DNA of 64,000 nt, from contig JAUXOM010000028.1 of NCBI GenBank assembly GCA_030682175.1, forward strand, positions 1-64,000, in the 5' to 3' direction. Shown here one piece after another: positions 57,501-64,000 of the stretch (positions are counted from its first letter, which is position 1; each line of letters starts with the position of its first letter). A program made the position numbers and the translations under genes. This DNA is from Rhodocyclaceae bacterium. GTDB taxonomy: Bacteria > Pseudomonadota > Gammaproteobacteria > Burkholderiales > Rhodocyclaceae. The notes under the pieces were generated by a model that had not been told where the DNA came from, searched no databases, and was given only the letters and a program-made list of their open reading frames with translations.

Positions 57501-59919
57501 CCAGGCGACAACATCCTTCGCCGACGGCAGCTACAGCTTCACCAACCTCCGACCGGCCAACGGCGCCGGCTACACCATTACCGAGACGCAACCGACCGGC
57601 ATTGGCGATTACGCAGGTGCCACCGGCACACAGGTTGGCGGCCTCGGCGGTACAGCAGCACAGAACGTAATCTCCGCCATCCCACTTGCCTCGGGCAATG
57701 CCGGCGTCAATTACAACTTCCGCGAAAACGCCTCCAGCCTGGCCGGCTTCGTCTATCGCGACGACAACGATGACGGCGCCAAGGGCGCTAGCGAACCAGG
57801 CATCGCCGGGGTCGTTATCACCCTCAGCGGAACCGACGCCAATGGCGCGGCAGTGAATCGGACGACCACCACCGCTGGCGACGGCAGCTTCCGTTTCATC
57901 GGTCTGACCAGCGGTACCTACACCCTGACCGAAACCCATCCGGTCATTTACCAGGACGGCCGCGAAACCGTCGGCAACGCAGGCGGAACGGTCGATAACG
58001 GCAGCTTCACCACGGCCGCGGCGCAAAACCGTATCTCTGTCATCGCACTCCCCGTTGCCACTACCGGCACCGCTTACCTTTTCGGCGAACGCACCGGAGC
58101 CAATGCCCAGATATCCGGCAAGATTTGGGTCAACACCGTGAGTACCGACCAGACACAGCAAGCAGGCGAGCCCGGTGCCGCCGGCTGGCAGGTAGAAGCC
58201 TGGCAAGGTGGCGTACAGAGGGGAACCGCAACCACTGCCGCCGATGGCAGCTACCGCATTGCCAATCTGCCGGCAGCTACCGGCTACGAAATCCGTTTCC
58301 GGCATCCCAACGGTGCCCTGTACGGCAACCCGATTTCCCAGGATGCTGCCTACAACGCTGCCTTCGGCCTGCCCGATTACTCTGCCCGCACCATCGCCGG
58401 ACTGACGCTGGCCTCGGGGGCCAACATCGTCGAGCAGAACCTGCCCATCGACCCCTCCGGCATTGTCTATGACTCGGTAACACGCAACCCGGTGGCCGGT
58501 GCAACGGTAACGATCAACGGTCCGGCCGGCTTCAATCCAGCTGTGCATCTGTTAGGGGGTGCCGCAAACCAGAACCAGACCACCAATGCCACCGGCTTCT
58601 ACCAGTTCCTGCTGCTGCCCGGCGCGCCAGCAGGCACCTATACCCTGGCAGTGACGGTACCACCCATATACGTGCCATTCCCCTCGGGCATCATCCCGCC
58701 CTGCACCAACACCCCCACGGTCGGCGGTGCGCCTAATCCGGCGCTAGTGCAGACGAGCAACGCGGCGCCACCGGCAAGTACGCCTCAGCACAACCCGGCC
58801 AGCTGCCCCGTTACCAGCGCCAGCTTTGCTGCTAGTGCGGGCAGCACGCAGTATTTCACCGGGTTTGCGCTAAGCGGCCTATCAGCCGACGTCCTCAATA
58901 ACCATATCCCCCTCGACCCGATCCTCGGCGGGGCCCTGGTCGTCTCCAAGACGACACCGCTGGTCAACGTCAAGCGCGGCGAACTGGTGCCCTACACGAT
59001 CACGGCCACCAACACCCTGGCGGCAACTTTGCCCAACCTCGATGTGCGCGACCAGATTCCGCCGGGGTTCCGTTACCGGATCGGCTCCGCGACCCTTAAC
59101 GGCGTCCCCCTCGAACCCACCGTTGCCGGCCGCCACCTTACTTGGCGCAATCAGACGTTCACGCCAGCCGAGCGCAAGATATTCAAACTGATCCTGGTGG
59201 TCGGCGCCGGTGTCGGCGAGGCCGAGTACGTCAATCAGGCCTGGGCACTCAACAATATCGTTGACAGTCTGGTTTCGAATATCGCCTCTGCTACCGTACG
59301 CGTCGTTCCCGACCCGACCTTCGACTGCTCGGACATCATCGGCAAGGTCTTCGACGACAAGAACGCCAATGGCTATCAGGACGATGGCGAACCGGGCATC
59401 CCGAACGTGCGTGTCGTCACGGCGCGCGGGCTGCTGGTGACGACCGATGCCGAGGGCCGCTTCCATGTCACCTGCGCGGCGATTCCGCAGATGGACCGCG
59501 GTTCGAACTTCGTCATGAAGCTGGACGAGCGCACGCTGCCCTCCGGCTACCGGCTGACCACCGAGAATCCGCGCGACGTGCGTGTCACGCGTGGCAAGAT
59601 GGTCAAGCTCAATTTCGGCGCCACCGTGCATCGGGTGGTGCGTCTGGAACTGGCTGCCGGCGCCTTCGTCGGCGCGAGTGTGGAACTGGCGCCCGACTGG
59701 CACAAACAACTGGCTGCCCTGCCGGAAACGCTCACGGCGCGGCCCTCGGTGCTGCGCATCGCTTATCGGCCCGGCCAGGAGGGCACCGAACTGGCGCAAC
59801 AACGTCTGGCCGCCGTTGCCGACCGAATCCGCGTCCTGTGGAAAGAAAGTCGAAAAGAGGATGCGGATGAACCGCGCCACCCACTGCTGATCGAGACGGA
59901 ACTGGGGGGCGCGCAATGA
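51586..59919 (+). CDS. Giant secreted/surface protein with DUF11 repeats and ~9-10 SdrD B-like repeats
   Basis: Signal peptide 'KAVALASSLLAATAMLTSGAALAAD'; repeated 'TNNGPSAA..' DUF11 units; repeated 'G[FR]VYHDANNDGVKDAGEPGI.GVT.TLSG..TTTAADGSY.F.GL' units. Confidence 0.88.
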   Translation: MPTQTALAMHRSITRTLRRKAVALASSLLAATAMLTSGAALAADLSVSGYTWSPDPVMRGASSTFTVEVTNNAAAEIVNNPILLIELPGNVDFNSSPAPADCAFNLAPTPKLLTCTRASLAAQTIWTTAFQGNGLTAGVASTKASISAVGNTDGNSGNDELTKNTTVINGANLTIVKTGPASATAGDVINFTLAVSNVNGPDPATTFRVIDNLPATADFTYQSYSGTNWSCSHGGTTLTCDYSGAPIASGAPAPLITVTGRIITSAGSITNGASVVSTDAATGDPVAGNNGPSLAVVTVAPGTTLRANKTMVSTATGLTTYATGEGVTLTLSATNQGPQNATGVVLADSVSADFSIGTLPGGCTASGQDITCTVGALANGATSSNFIIPLSVTGAPGAGSNAATIGRSAPAGGTNQSATVNYNIAAPFAHLTLTKSKGPNPVAAGGNITNTIIVTNSTTSTSTATGTIRVTDVLSANETYVSASGTNWSCSASGSPETVTCDNSNPSGLARGASLPTLTITTQAASGFLGPLANTACTGQSAGSSHLPADNSTTDNCQTRSVTSTPRNVDLAMAKSASLATLDTATNTFSYTLTASNNGPDVAPTATVTDVLQAWYNGNAGTTGGSAVIADAAAGESCSFGSTVTCTLLNITNGSPRSITITVNRPILSGNINNTATVATPDAIDSNSGNNSASASITVDPIADVAVLGIAAAPNPVKVGVELTYTNSIRNNGPSAAAGVILRQRIDPARMSYVPASAAISGTSASCNYVTFVGAPYAGEQGIECTGFSLSNGESRQLVFKVIPVYPYPDALDASYTSNATISTTTVESDATNNSGSNTVTVTTQAIDLTVTNNDPGFDPTAFGDHIQYQVVAQNNGPSQATGFKLTVTPTPPPQGSQPNPYTMTWNAGGSTLPAGASCGLDGSNVVCYLGASQAASVLPPNTSRTFALRFDTGPLTNVPASSITYRTTAVVESYETGASPFAGDTLAGNNSVSETTTVLPKTDLSATKSVSQPVVDLNQEFTYTITVANAGPSDAAGVRVTDVLPSGFVRTGTAIGVTPGSAVSLTLNSCSGPASGSGGTVTCDLGVLPAGGDSDANKRVTIAIPVRAAYQASGSYAFAFITNINNTASIAPLPNTSLDVASGNNSNSVAVQVRRNSLAGTVYADNNLNDSFDAGEAINAVTLTLTGTDSYGYTYGTGAGQTYAALTTTTNAGAFTFATLPPGIWDLRETQPANYWDRFETVGTAGGTAPANTCDGTANCSASTAHNTISGISLPADTATAATGYVFQEIQRGQLSGYVYHDANNDGDRAASGEAGIASLANHITLSGLAYNGVDVCTLATCTLSLNASGQYSFSNLPPSDGTGYTIQQNSQPTGYLDGKDQRGDGVGNVVAGSAGRAAPETLTGITLSPNQSKTEHNFGELLPATLSGFVFIDSNTNAVREGTETAGVTGVSITLTGTDDLGNTVNTTTPTAANGSYSFTGLRPGSYAVQQAVIAGLTHTGAQAGSKGGTIDGAVRAANVGVIGTALRDITVIPVVSNDTASGYNFGESGQGLAGFVYVDLNNNGVKDAAEPGIAGVQVTLSGQTSGSVNICIAISPNPCTVTTDASGAYNYVGLPASDGTGYALTQQSQASPPLANYADGLDSPGSLGGSAAVNDVFSGIVMNVGQFGADYNFGERGASLAGRVYHDANDDGSFNGSDSGIPGVTVTLSGTTASGANVCSIIASCTTTTAADGSYGFTGLPASNGGGYTLTQTQPVDYANRTNATGTPAGTATTGTTISGIPLTAGVNGSGYLFGEKTGTITGFVYHDANNDGVKDAGEPGINGVTLTLSGNTASAVDVCTTIPSCTTTTAADGSYNFAGLRSAGAGGYTITETQAAGYLDGREAAGSQGGTVDNSSFTNNAAQNRISGIAFSAANPATGYNFGEVQSGSLSGRVWHDADNDGTYGAGEELAGVTLTLTGTDDQGNAVNQATTSFADGSYSFTNLRPANGAGYTITETQPTGIGDYAGATGTQVGGLGGTAAQNVISAIPLASGNAGVNYNFRENASSLAGFVYRDDNDDGAKGASEPGIAGVVITLSGTDANGAAVNRTTTTAGDGSFRFIGLTSGTYTLTETHPVIYQDGRETVGNAGGTVDNGSFTTAAAQNRISVIALPVATTGTAYLFGERTGANAQISGKIWVNTVSTDQTQQAGEPGAAGWQVEAWQGGVQRGTATTAADGSYRIANLPAATGYEIRFRHPNGALYGNPISQDAAYNAAFGLPDYSARTIAGLTLASGANIVEQNLPIDPSGIVYDSVTRNPVAGATVTINGPAGFNPAVHLLGGAANQNQTTNATGFYQFLLLPGAPAGTYTLAVTVPPIYVPFPSGIIPPCTNTPTVGGAPNPALVQTSNAAPPASTPQHNPASCPVTSASFAASAGSTQYFTGFALSGLSADVLNNHIPLDPILGGALVVSKTTPLVNVKRGELVPYTITATNTLAATLPNLDVRDQIPPGFRYRIGSATLNGVPLEPTVAGRHLTWRNQTFTPAERKIFKLILVVGAGVGEAEYVNQAWALNNIVDSLVSNIASATVRVVPDPTFDCSDIIGKVFDDKNANGYQDDGEPGIPNVRVVTARGLLVTTDAEGRFHVTCAAIPQMDRGSNFVMKLDERTLPSGYRLTTENPRDVRVTRGKMVKLNFGATVHRVVRLELAAGAFVGASVELAPDWHKQLAALPETLTARPSVLRIAYRPGQEGTELAQQRLAAVADRIRVLWKESRKEDADEPRHPLLIETELGGAQ
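55057..58130 (+). repeat. Region of ~350-400-bp coding repeats (SdrD B-like domains)
   Basis: Unit starts near 55057, 55470, 55866, 56247, 56632, 56995, 57387, 57740, 58110. Confidence 0.8.
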
Positions 59920-62900
59920 ACCACCGTGCACTGCGCCAAACCGCCCTCGCCGCCGCCATCGGACTGTTGTTCGCTCCTGCCTTTGCCGGCACAGAAACGG
60001 GCAAACGCATCGATAACGCTCGCGTCGATCTGCACGACATACCGCCGCCGGGCGAACTGCAGCCTGCCGTGAACTTTCCGCTGCCTTCCGGCGTTACCCG
60101 CGCCGAAGCTGCGGCCATGAAGTCTGCCGCCATCGCATTGCCGGCGACGCAGCCGGTGCTGAAAAAGTCCTTCGAAGATACCGCCCACGGGGCCCTGTTC
60201 GCCTCCGGCAAGGCCGACCTCACCGAAGCATACCGCCGTCATCTCGATGAACTGGCAGCACGCTTGCGCGGCAAGGATAATCTCAAAATATCCGTTGTTG
60301 GCCATACCGACAATCAACGCCTGTCTGCGGCCACACAGAATATTTACCGCGACAACCAGGTTCTGTCCGAAGCGCGCGCACTGGCGGTGGCGGCCCATCT
60401 CAAGAACACCCTGAAGCTTGCGGCCGGACAACTGGCCATCGAAGGCCTCGGCGCGACTCGTCCCGTGGCCGGCAACGACACTCCCGAGGGCATGGCGCAA
60501 AACCGGCGTGTGGAAATTCACATCTGGTTCGATGAGATCCAGGCGCCCCCATCCCTGCCGCCCCCTGCAATACCGCGCCAGCCGTGCGCAGCCGAAATTG
60601 CCGGCGCACCGCAGGCGCCGTTCCGCATCACCATCGACGGCGAGCCGGTGAATCTCGGCGCTGCCACTTCAGAGGCCGACCGCCAGCGCTGTACCGACGT
60701 GGCGCTCGAAAAAGCCGACATCCAGGTACGTTTCGATGCGCTGGCCATCAATCCGGCCATGAATGCCTGGGCCTATCCGAATGGCGTGGTGCGCGGCGAG
60801 GCGGTCGAATTCCGCGCCTGGTCCAACTATGTTCCCTGGATCGCCAGGGCCGAACTACGCCTGTTCCGGCCCGGACAACTGCCGGTGGAAACACCGCTCG
60901 CCGTCCTGCCCATCAGATGGGGTGAAACGGTCAATTGGCCCGCACCCGTCGTCGGCGCCGACGACAAGGTCTTTTACCTGCTGCGCGTTTACGACGCCGA
61001 CGGTCGCTTCGATGAAACCGGCCTTAAGCCCGTGGAATTGCTGGTGCGTCCGCGTCCGCCAGAGGGTTTCGCCGATCGCGACAAAATCGAGCGCGAGCGC
61101 CTGGCCGGCCATGGCGAAAATAGCCTGCAACTGCGCAACATTCCGGTCAAGGGCGGCACCGTCACCGTCAGCGGCAGCCGGCTCGCTCCGGGTCAAACGG
61201 TGCGCAGCCTCGGACTCGACATGCCAGTCGATGCCCAGGGCAAGTTCGCCATCAAGCAGATCCTGCCGGCCGGCCCGCACACCGTCGAGGTGATGGTCAG
61301 CAATCCGGACGGCAGCGCCACCACCTTCCGGCGCAACCTGACGATTGCCGCCGACGACTGGTTCTATGTCGCGCTGGGCGACCTGACCATCGGCCGCAAC
61401 CGGGTTTCCGGCCCGGCTACTCTGGTCACAGGCGACACCCAGCACTATGACGGCAGCACCTATATCGACGGACGTGGCGCCTTTTATCTGAAGGGCAAGA
61501 TCAAGGGTGAGTACCTGCTTACCGCCTCCGCCGACACCCGCGAGCAGCCGATCGAGAATCTGTTCAAGAACTTCTCCAGCAAGGATCCCCGCTACCTGCT
61601 GCGCAGCATCGACCCGAATGCCTATTACCCGGTGTATGGCGACGACTCCACCACCGTAGACGACGCGCCAACCCAGGGCAAGTTTTACGTCAGGCTCGAA
61701 AAGGGTGATTCCCACGTCATGTGGGGTAATTTCCAGACCGCCTGGAGCGGCACCGAGCTGCTGCAATACTCGCGCGGCCTCTACGGCGCCAAGGCGCGCT
61801 ACCGCTCCGAAGAAGCGACACCATTTGGCGAAAAACGCACGGTACTCGACGCTTTCGCCGCCGACCCAGGCACGGTGGCCGCCCGAGACGAATTTCGCGG
61901 GAGCGGCGGCTCGCTCTACTACCTGCGGCAACAGGACATCACCCAGGGTTCGGAACGCGTCTGGATCGAAATGCGCGACAAGGATTCCGGGCTGGTGATC
62001 GAGCGCAGGCAACTGGCGCCGGCCCAGGATTACGAGATCAACTACCTGCAAGGCCGGCTGATCCTCAGTCACCCCCTGGCCATGAGCGGCGGAGCCGCGG
62101 GTCTGGTGATGACCTCGGCGGCGGGCGGCAACCCGCTCTTTCTGGTCACGACCTATGAGCATGTGCCGGGCCTGACGGCGGTGGCCAATCTGACATCCGG
62201 CATCCGTGCCAGCCACTGGGTTGGCGACCACCTGCAACTTGGCCTGACGCATTACCGCCAGGGCGAGGCCAGTTTCGGCCAGACACTCCGGGGAATGGAC
62301 GTCACAGCGCGCTACAAGCCCGGCACCTGGGTGAAGTTCGAGGTAGCCCGCTCGGAGGGTGTCGGAACGCCATCACAAGTTTCGCAGGACGGCGGTTTCG
62401 GCTTCAACCCCCTCGCCAGCAACGGTCAGCCCGCCAATGCCCATCGCATTGAGGCATCGGCCGATCTGGCCGAGGTAACGGAAAGCATGAAGGGTCGCGT
62501 GTCGGCCTATGCGCAGAACAGGGAAAAAGGTTTTTCCGCTCCCGGCCAGATCGCTTATGGCGGCGAAGCCGTGAAGCAGCAAGGCCTCAAAGCTGATATA
62601 CAAGTCGCCGCAGGCACAACGCTACAGGCCAAGGCCGATAACCGTAACGGCGACATCCAGGACAGCAAGGCCATGGAAGTGGGCCTGCGCCAGAAACTCG
62701 ACAACGAATGGACCAGCGCTGTCGGCCTGCGCCGCGACGAACGCCAGAATGTCCTTGCCAACGCCAGCCCGACCCTCTCGCAGAATGGCGGCCGCAGCGA
62801 CCTCATCCTGCGCGGTGAATACCGGCCCGATAAAGCGGATGGCCAGCCGGGAGAAAAGGAAGACTGGGAAACCTATGGTTTCGTCCAGGGCACCCTGGCC

Positions 62901-64000
62901 AAGGACGGTGACCGGCAGGACAACCACCGGGGCGGTGTCGGCGGTGCCTGGCGCATCAATGATCGTTTCAAGCTACTGGCAGAAATCTCGGAAGGCAGTC
63001 TGGGTACGGGGGGCAAACTGGGCGGCGACTATCGTCTTTCCGACCGCAGCAATGCTTATCTGACCTATGTGGTGGAAACCGAAACACCCGACGTTGCTTG
63101 GCGTGGCCGCCAGGGCTCCTGGGTTTCCGGCACCAGCGCACGCGTTTCCGACGATCTGCGCGTCTTTGGCGAAACCCGCGCCACGCATGGCGCTGGGCCG
63201 CAGAGTTTGTCACAGGCATTCGGCCTCGACTGGGCCGCCAACGACCGCTGGACCTACGGCGTCAAGGGTGAAATCGGGGAACTTTCCGATCCTTTCTCCG
63301 GCGACATGGAACGCCGGGCCGTCGGCCTGTCGGCCAGCTACAAGTTCGAGAAAGTCAAATATACGGGCAACCTGGAATGGCGCGGCGAAGATGGCAACAT
63401 CACCGGCAAGCGCGACACGTGGCTGGTCAGAAACACTCTCGGTTACCAGGTCAGTCGCGAATGGCGCCTGCTTGGCAAGCTCAACTGGTCACATTCGACC
63501 AATAGCCGTGGCACCTTCTACGACGGGGCTTACCACGAGGTGGTTGCCGCTGCCGCCTGGCGGCCAGTCGACAATGATCGATGGAACACCCTGTTCAAAT
63601 ACACCAACCTCTACAACCTGCCCTCGCCGGGACAGATGGGCGCTTCCGGAAGCGTCGCCGACTATGCCCAACGGAGTCAGGTGCTGGCGGTCGATACCAT
63701 TTACGATCTCAAGCCCTGGCTGTCAGTGGGCGGCAAGTATGCCATGCGCTTTGGCGAATTGAAGGCCAGCAAAGTCGATGGCGAGTGGTTTGACTCGCGC
63801 GCCGACCTGCTGATCCTGCGTGCCGACTTCCACTGGATCAAGGAATGGGATGCCCTGGTTGAATTGCGCAAGCTGCGCGCCACGGAAGCCAAGGACGCGC
63901 GCGCCGGCTGGCTGGTGGGCGTATACCGCCATGTCGGCGAAGGCATCAAGATGGGCGTTGGCTACAACTTCACCAACTACTCCGATGACCTGACCGACCT
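59916..64000 (+). CDS. OmpA-domain outer-membrane beta-barrel protein (partial, runs off window)
   Basis: ATG overlaps stop of preceding CDS (ATGA); signal peptide 'ALRQTALAAAIGLLFAPAFA'; OmpA 'ISVVGHTDNQ...LSEARALAVAAHLKNTL...IEGLGATRPVAGNDTPEGMAQNRRVEIHIW'; long alternating beta-strand C-terminal region, open at 64000. Confidence 0.82.
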   Translation, partial: MNHRALRQTALAAAIGLLFAPAFAGTETGKRIDNARVDLHDIPPPGELQPAVNFPLPSGVTRAEAAAMKSAAIALPATQPVLKKSFEDTAHGALFASGKADLTEAYRRHLDELAARLRGKDNLKISVVGHTDNQRLSAATQNIYRDNQVLSEARALAVAAHLKNTLKLAAGQLAIEGLGATRPVAGNDTPEGMAQNRRVEIHIWFDEIQAPPSLPPPAIPRQPCAAEIAGAPQAPFRITIDGEPVNLGAATSEADRQRCTDVALEKADIQVRFDALAINPAMNAWAYPNGVVRGEAVEFRAWSNYVPWIARAELRLFRPGQLPVETPLAVLPIRWGETVNWPAPVVGADDKVFYLLRVYDADGRFDETGLKPVELLVRPRPPEGFADRDKIERERLAGHGENSLQLRNIPVKGGTVTVSGSRLAPGQTVRSLGLDMPVDAQGKFAIKQILPAGPHTVEVMVSNPDGSATTFRRNLTIAADDWFYVALGDLTIGRNRVSGPATLVTGDTQHYDGSTYIDGRGAFYLKGKIKGEYLLTASADTREQPIENLFKNFSSKDPRYLLRSIDPNAYYPVYGDDSTTVDDAPTQGKFYVRLEKGDSHVMWGNFQTAWSGTELLQYSRGLYGAKARYRSEEATPFGEKRTVLDAFAADPGTVAARDEFRGSGGSLYYLRQQDITQGSERVWIEMRDKDSGLVIERRQLAPAQDYEINYLQGRLILSHPLAMSGGAAGLVMTSAAGGNPLFLVTTYEHVPGLTAVANLTSGIRASHWVGDHLQLGLTHYRQGEASFGQTLRGMDVTARYKPGTWVKFEVARSEGVGTPSQVSQDGGFGFNPLASNGQPANAHRIEASADLAEVTESMKGRVSAYAQNREKGFSAPGQIAYGGEAVKQQGLKADIQVAAGTTLQAKADNRNGDIQDSKAMEVGLRQKLDNEWTSAVGLRRDERQNVLANASPTLSQNGGRSDLILRGEYRPDKADGQPGEKEDWETYGFVQGTLAKDGDRQDNHRGGVGGAWRINDRFKLLAEISEGSLGTGGKLGGDYRLSDRSNAYLTYVVETETPDVAWRGRQGSWVSGTSARVSDDLRVFGETRATHGAGPQSLSQAFGLDWAANDRWTYGVKGEIGELSDPFSGDMERRAVGLSASYKFEKVKYTGNLEWRGEDGNITGKRDTWLVRNTLGYQVSREWRLLGKLNWSHSTNSRGTFYDGAYHEVVAAAAWRPVDNDRWNTLFKYTNLYNLPSPGQMGASGSVADYAQRSQVLAVDTIYDLKPWLSVGGKYAMRFGELKASKVDGEWFDSRADLLILRADFHWIKEWDALVELRKLRATEAKDARAGWLVGVYRHVGEGIKMGVGYNFTNYSDDLTD

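Noticed and set aside
57097-58548. 483-aa minus-strand ORF within the giant surface gene
   Set aside because: Shadow of the repetitive SdrD-B coding region; its repetitiveness mirrors the sense strand

Overview
GC-rich window, probably betaproteobacterial (inferred from gene content and codon usage). About 32 kb (3922-35721) is an almost unbroken minus-strand signalling island. It holds a chemosensory pathway (globin-coupled MCP, CheA-REC, CheB, CheC, CheR-TPR, two CheW), several large hybrid or PAS histidine kinases, HPt/REC phosphorelay proteins, and c-di-GMP enzymes (two GGDEF, one EAL-type, one HD-GYP). No flagellar genes, CheZ or CheD were seen in the window. To the right are a MazEF-like pair, a putative nucleotide (ATP/ADP-type) transporter, two SxxK serine hydrolases, and a signal-peptide-bearing dikinase-like protein whose domain order (phosphohistidine then ATP-grasp) resembles glucan water dikinases more than PPDK. 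These are followed by iorAB, folD, purE, purK, a Sua5/TsaC-type gene, a CBS-domain gene, and a 2.8-kaa DUF11/SdrD-B-like surface protein coupled to an OmpA/beta-barrel gene that runs off the window. Several dispersed repeat families are visible. One is a MITE-like element with terminal inverted repeats (3 copies, two flanking an 8.3-kb signalling module). A second is an 'AAGTCGGCG..GGCGGGA' family, one copy of which lies in frame inside a histidine kinase CDS. A third is a ~110-bp leader shared by iorB and purE. All assignments come from reading the sequence; no database search was run.
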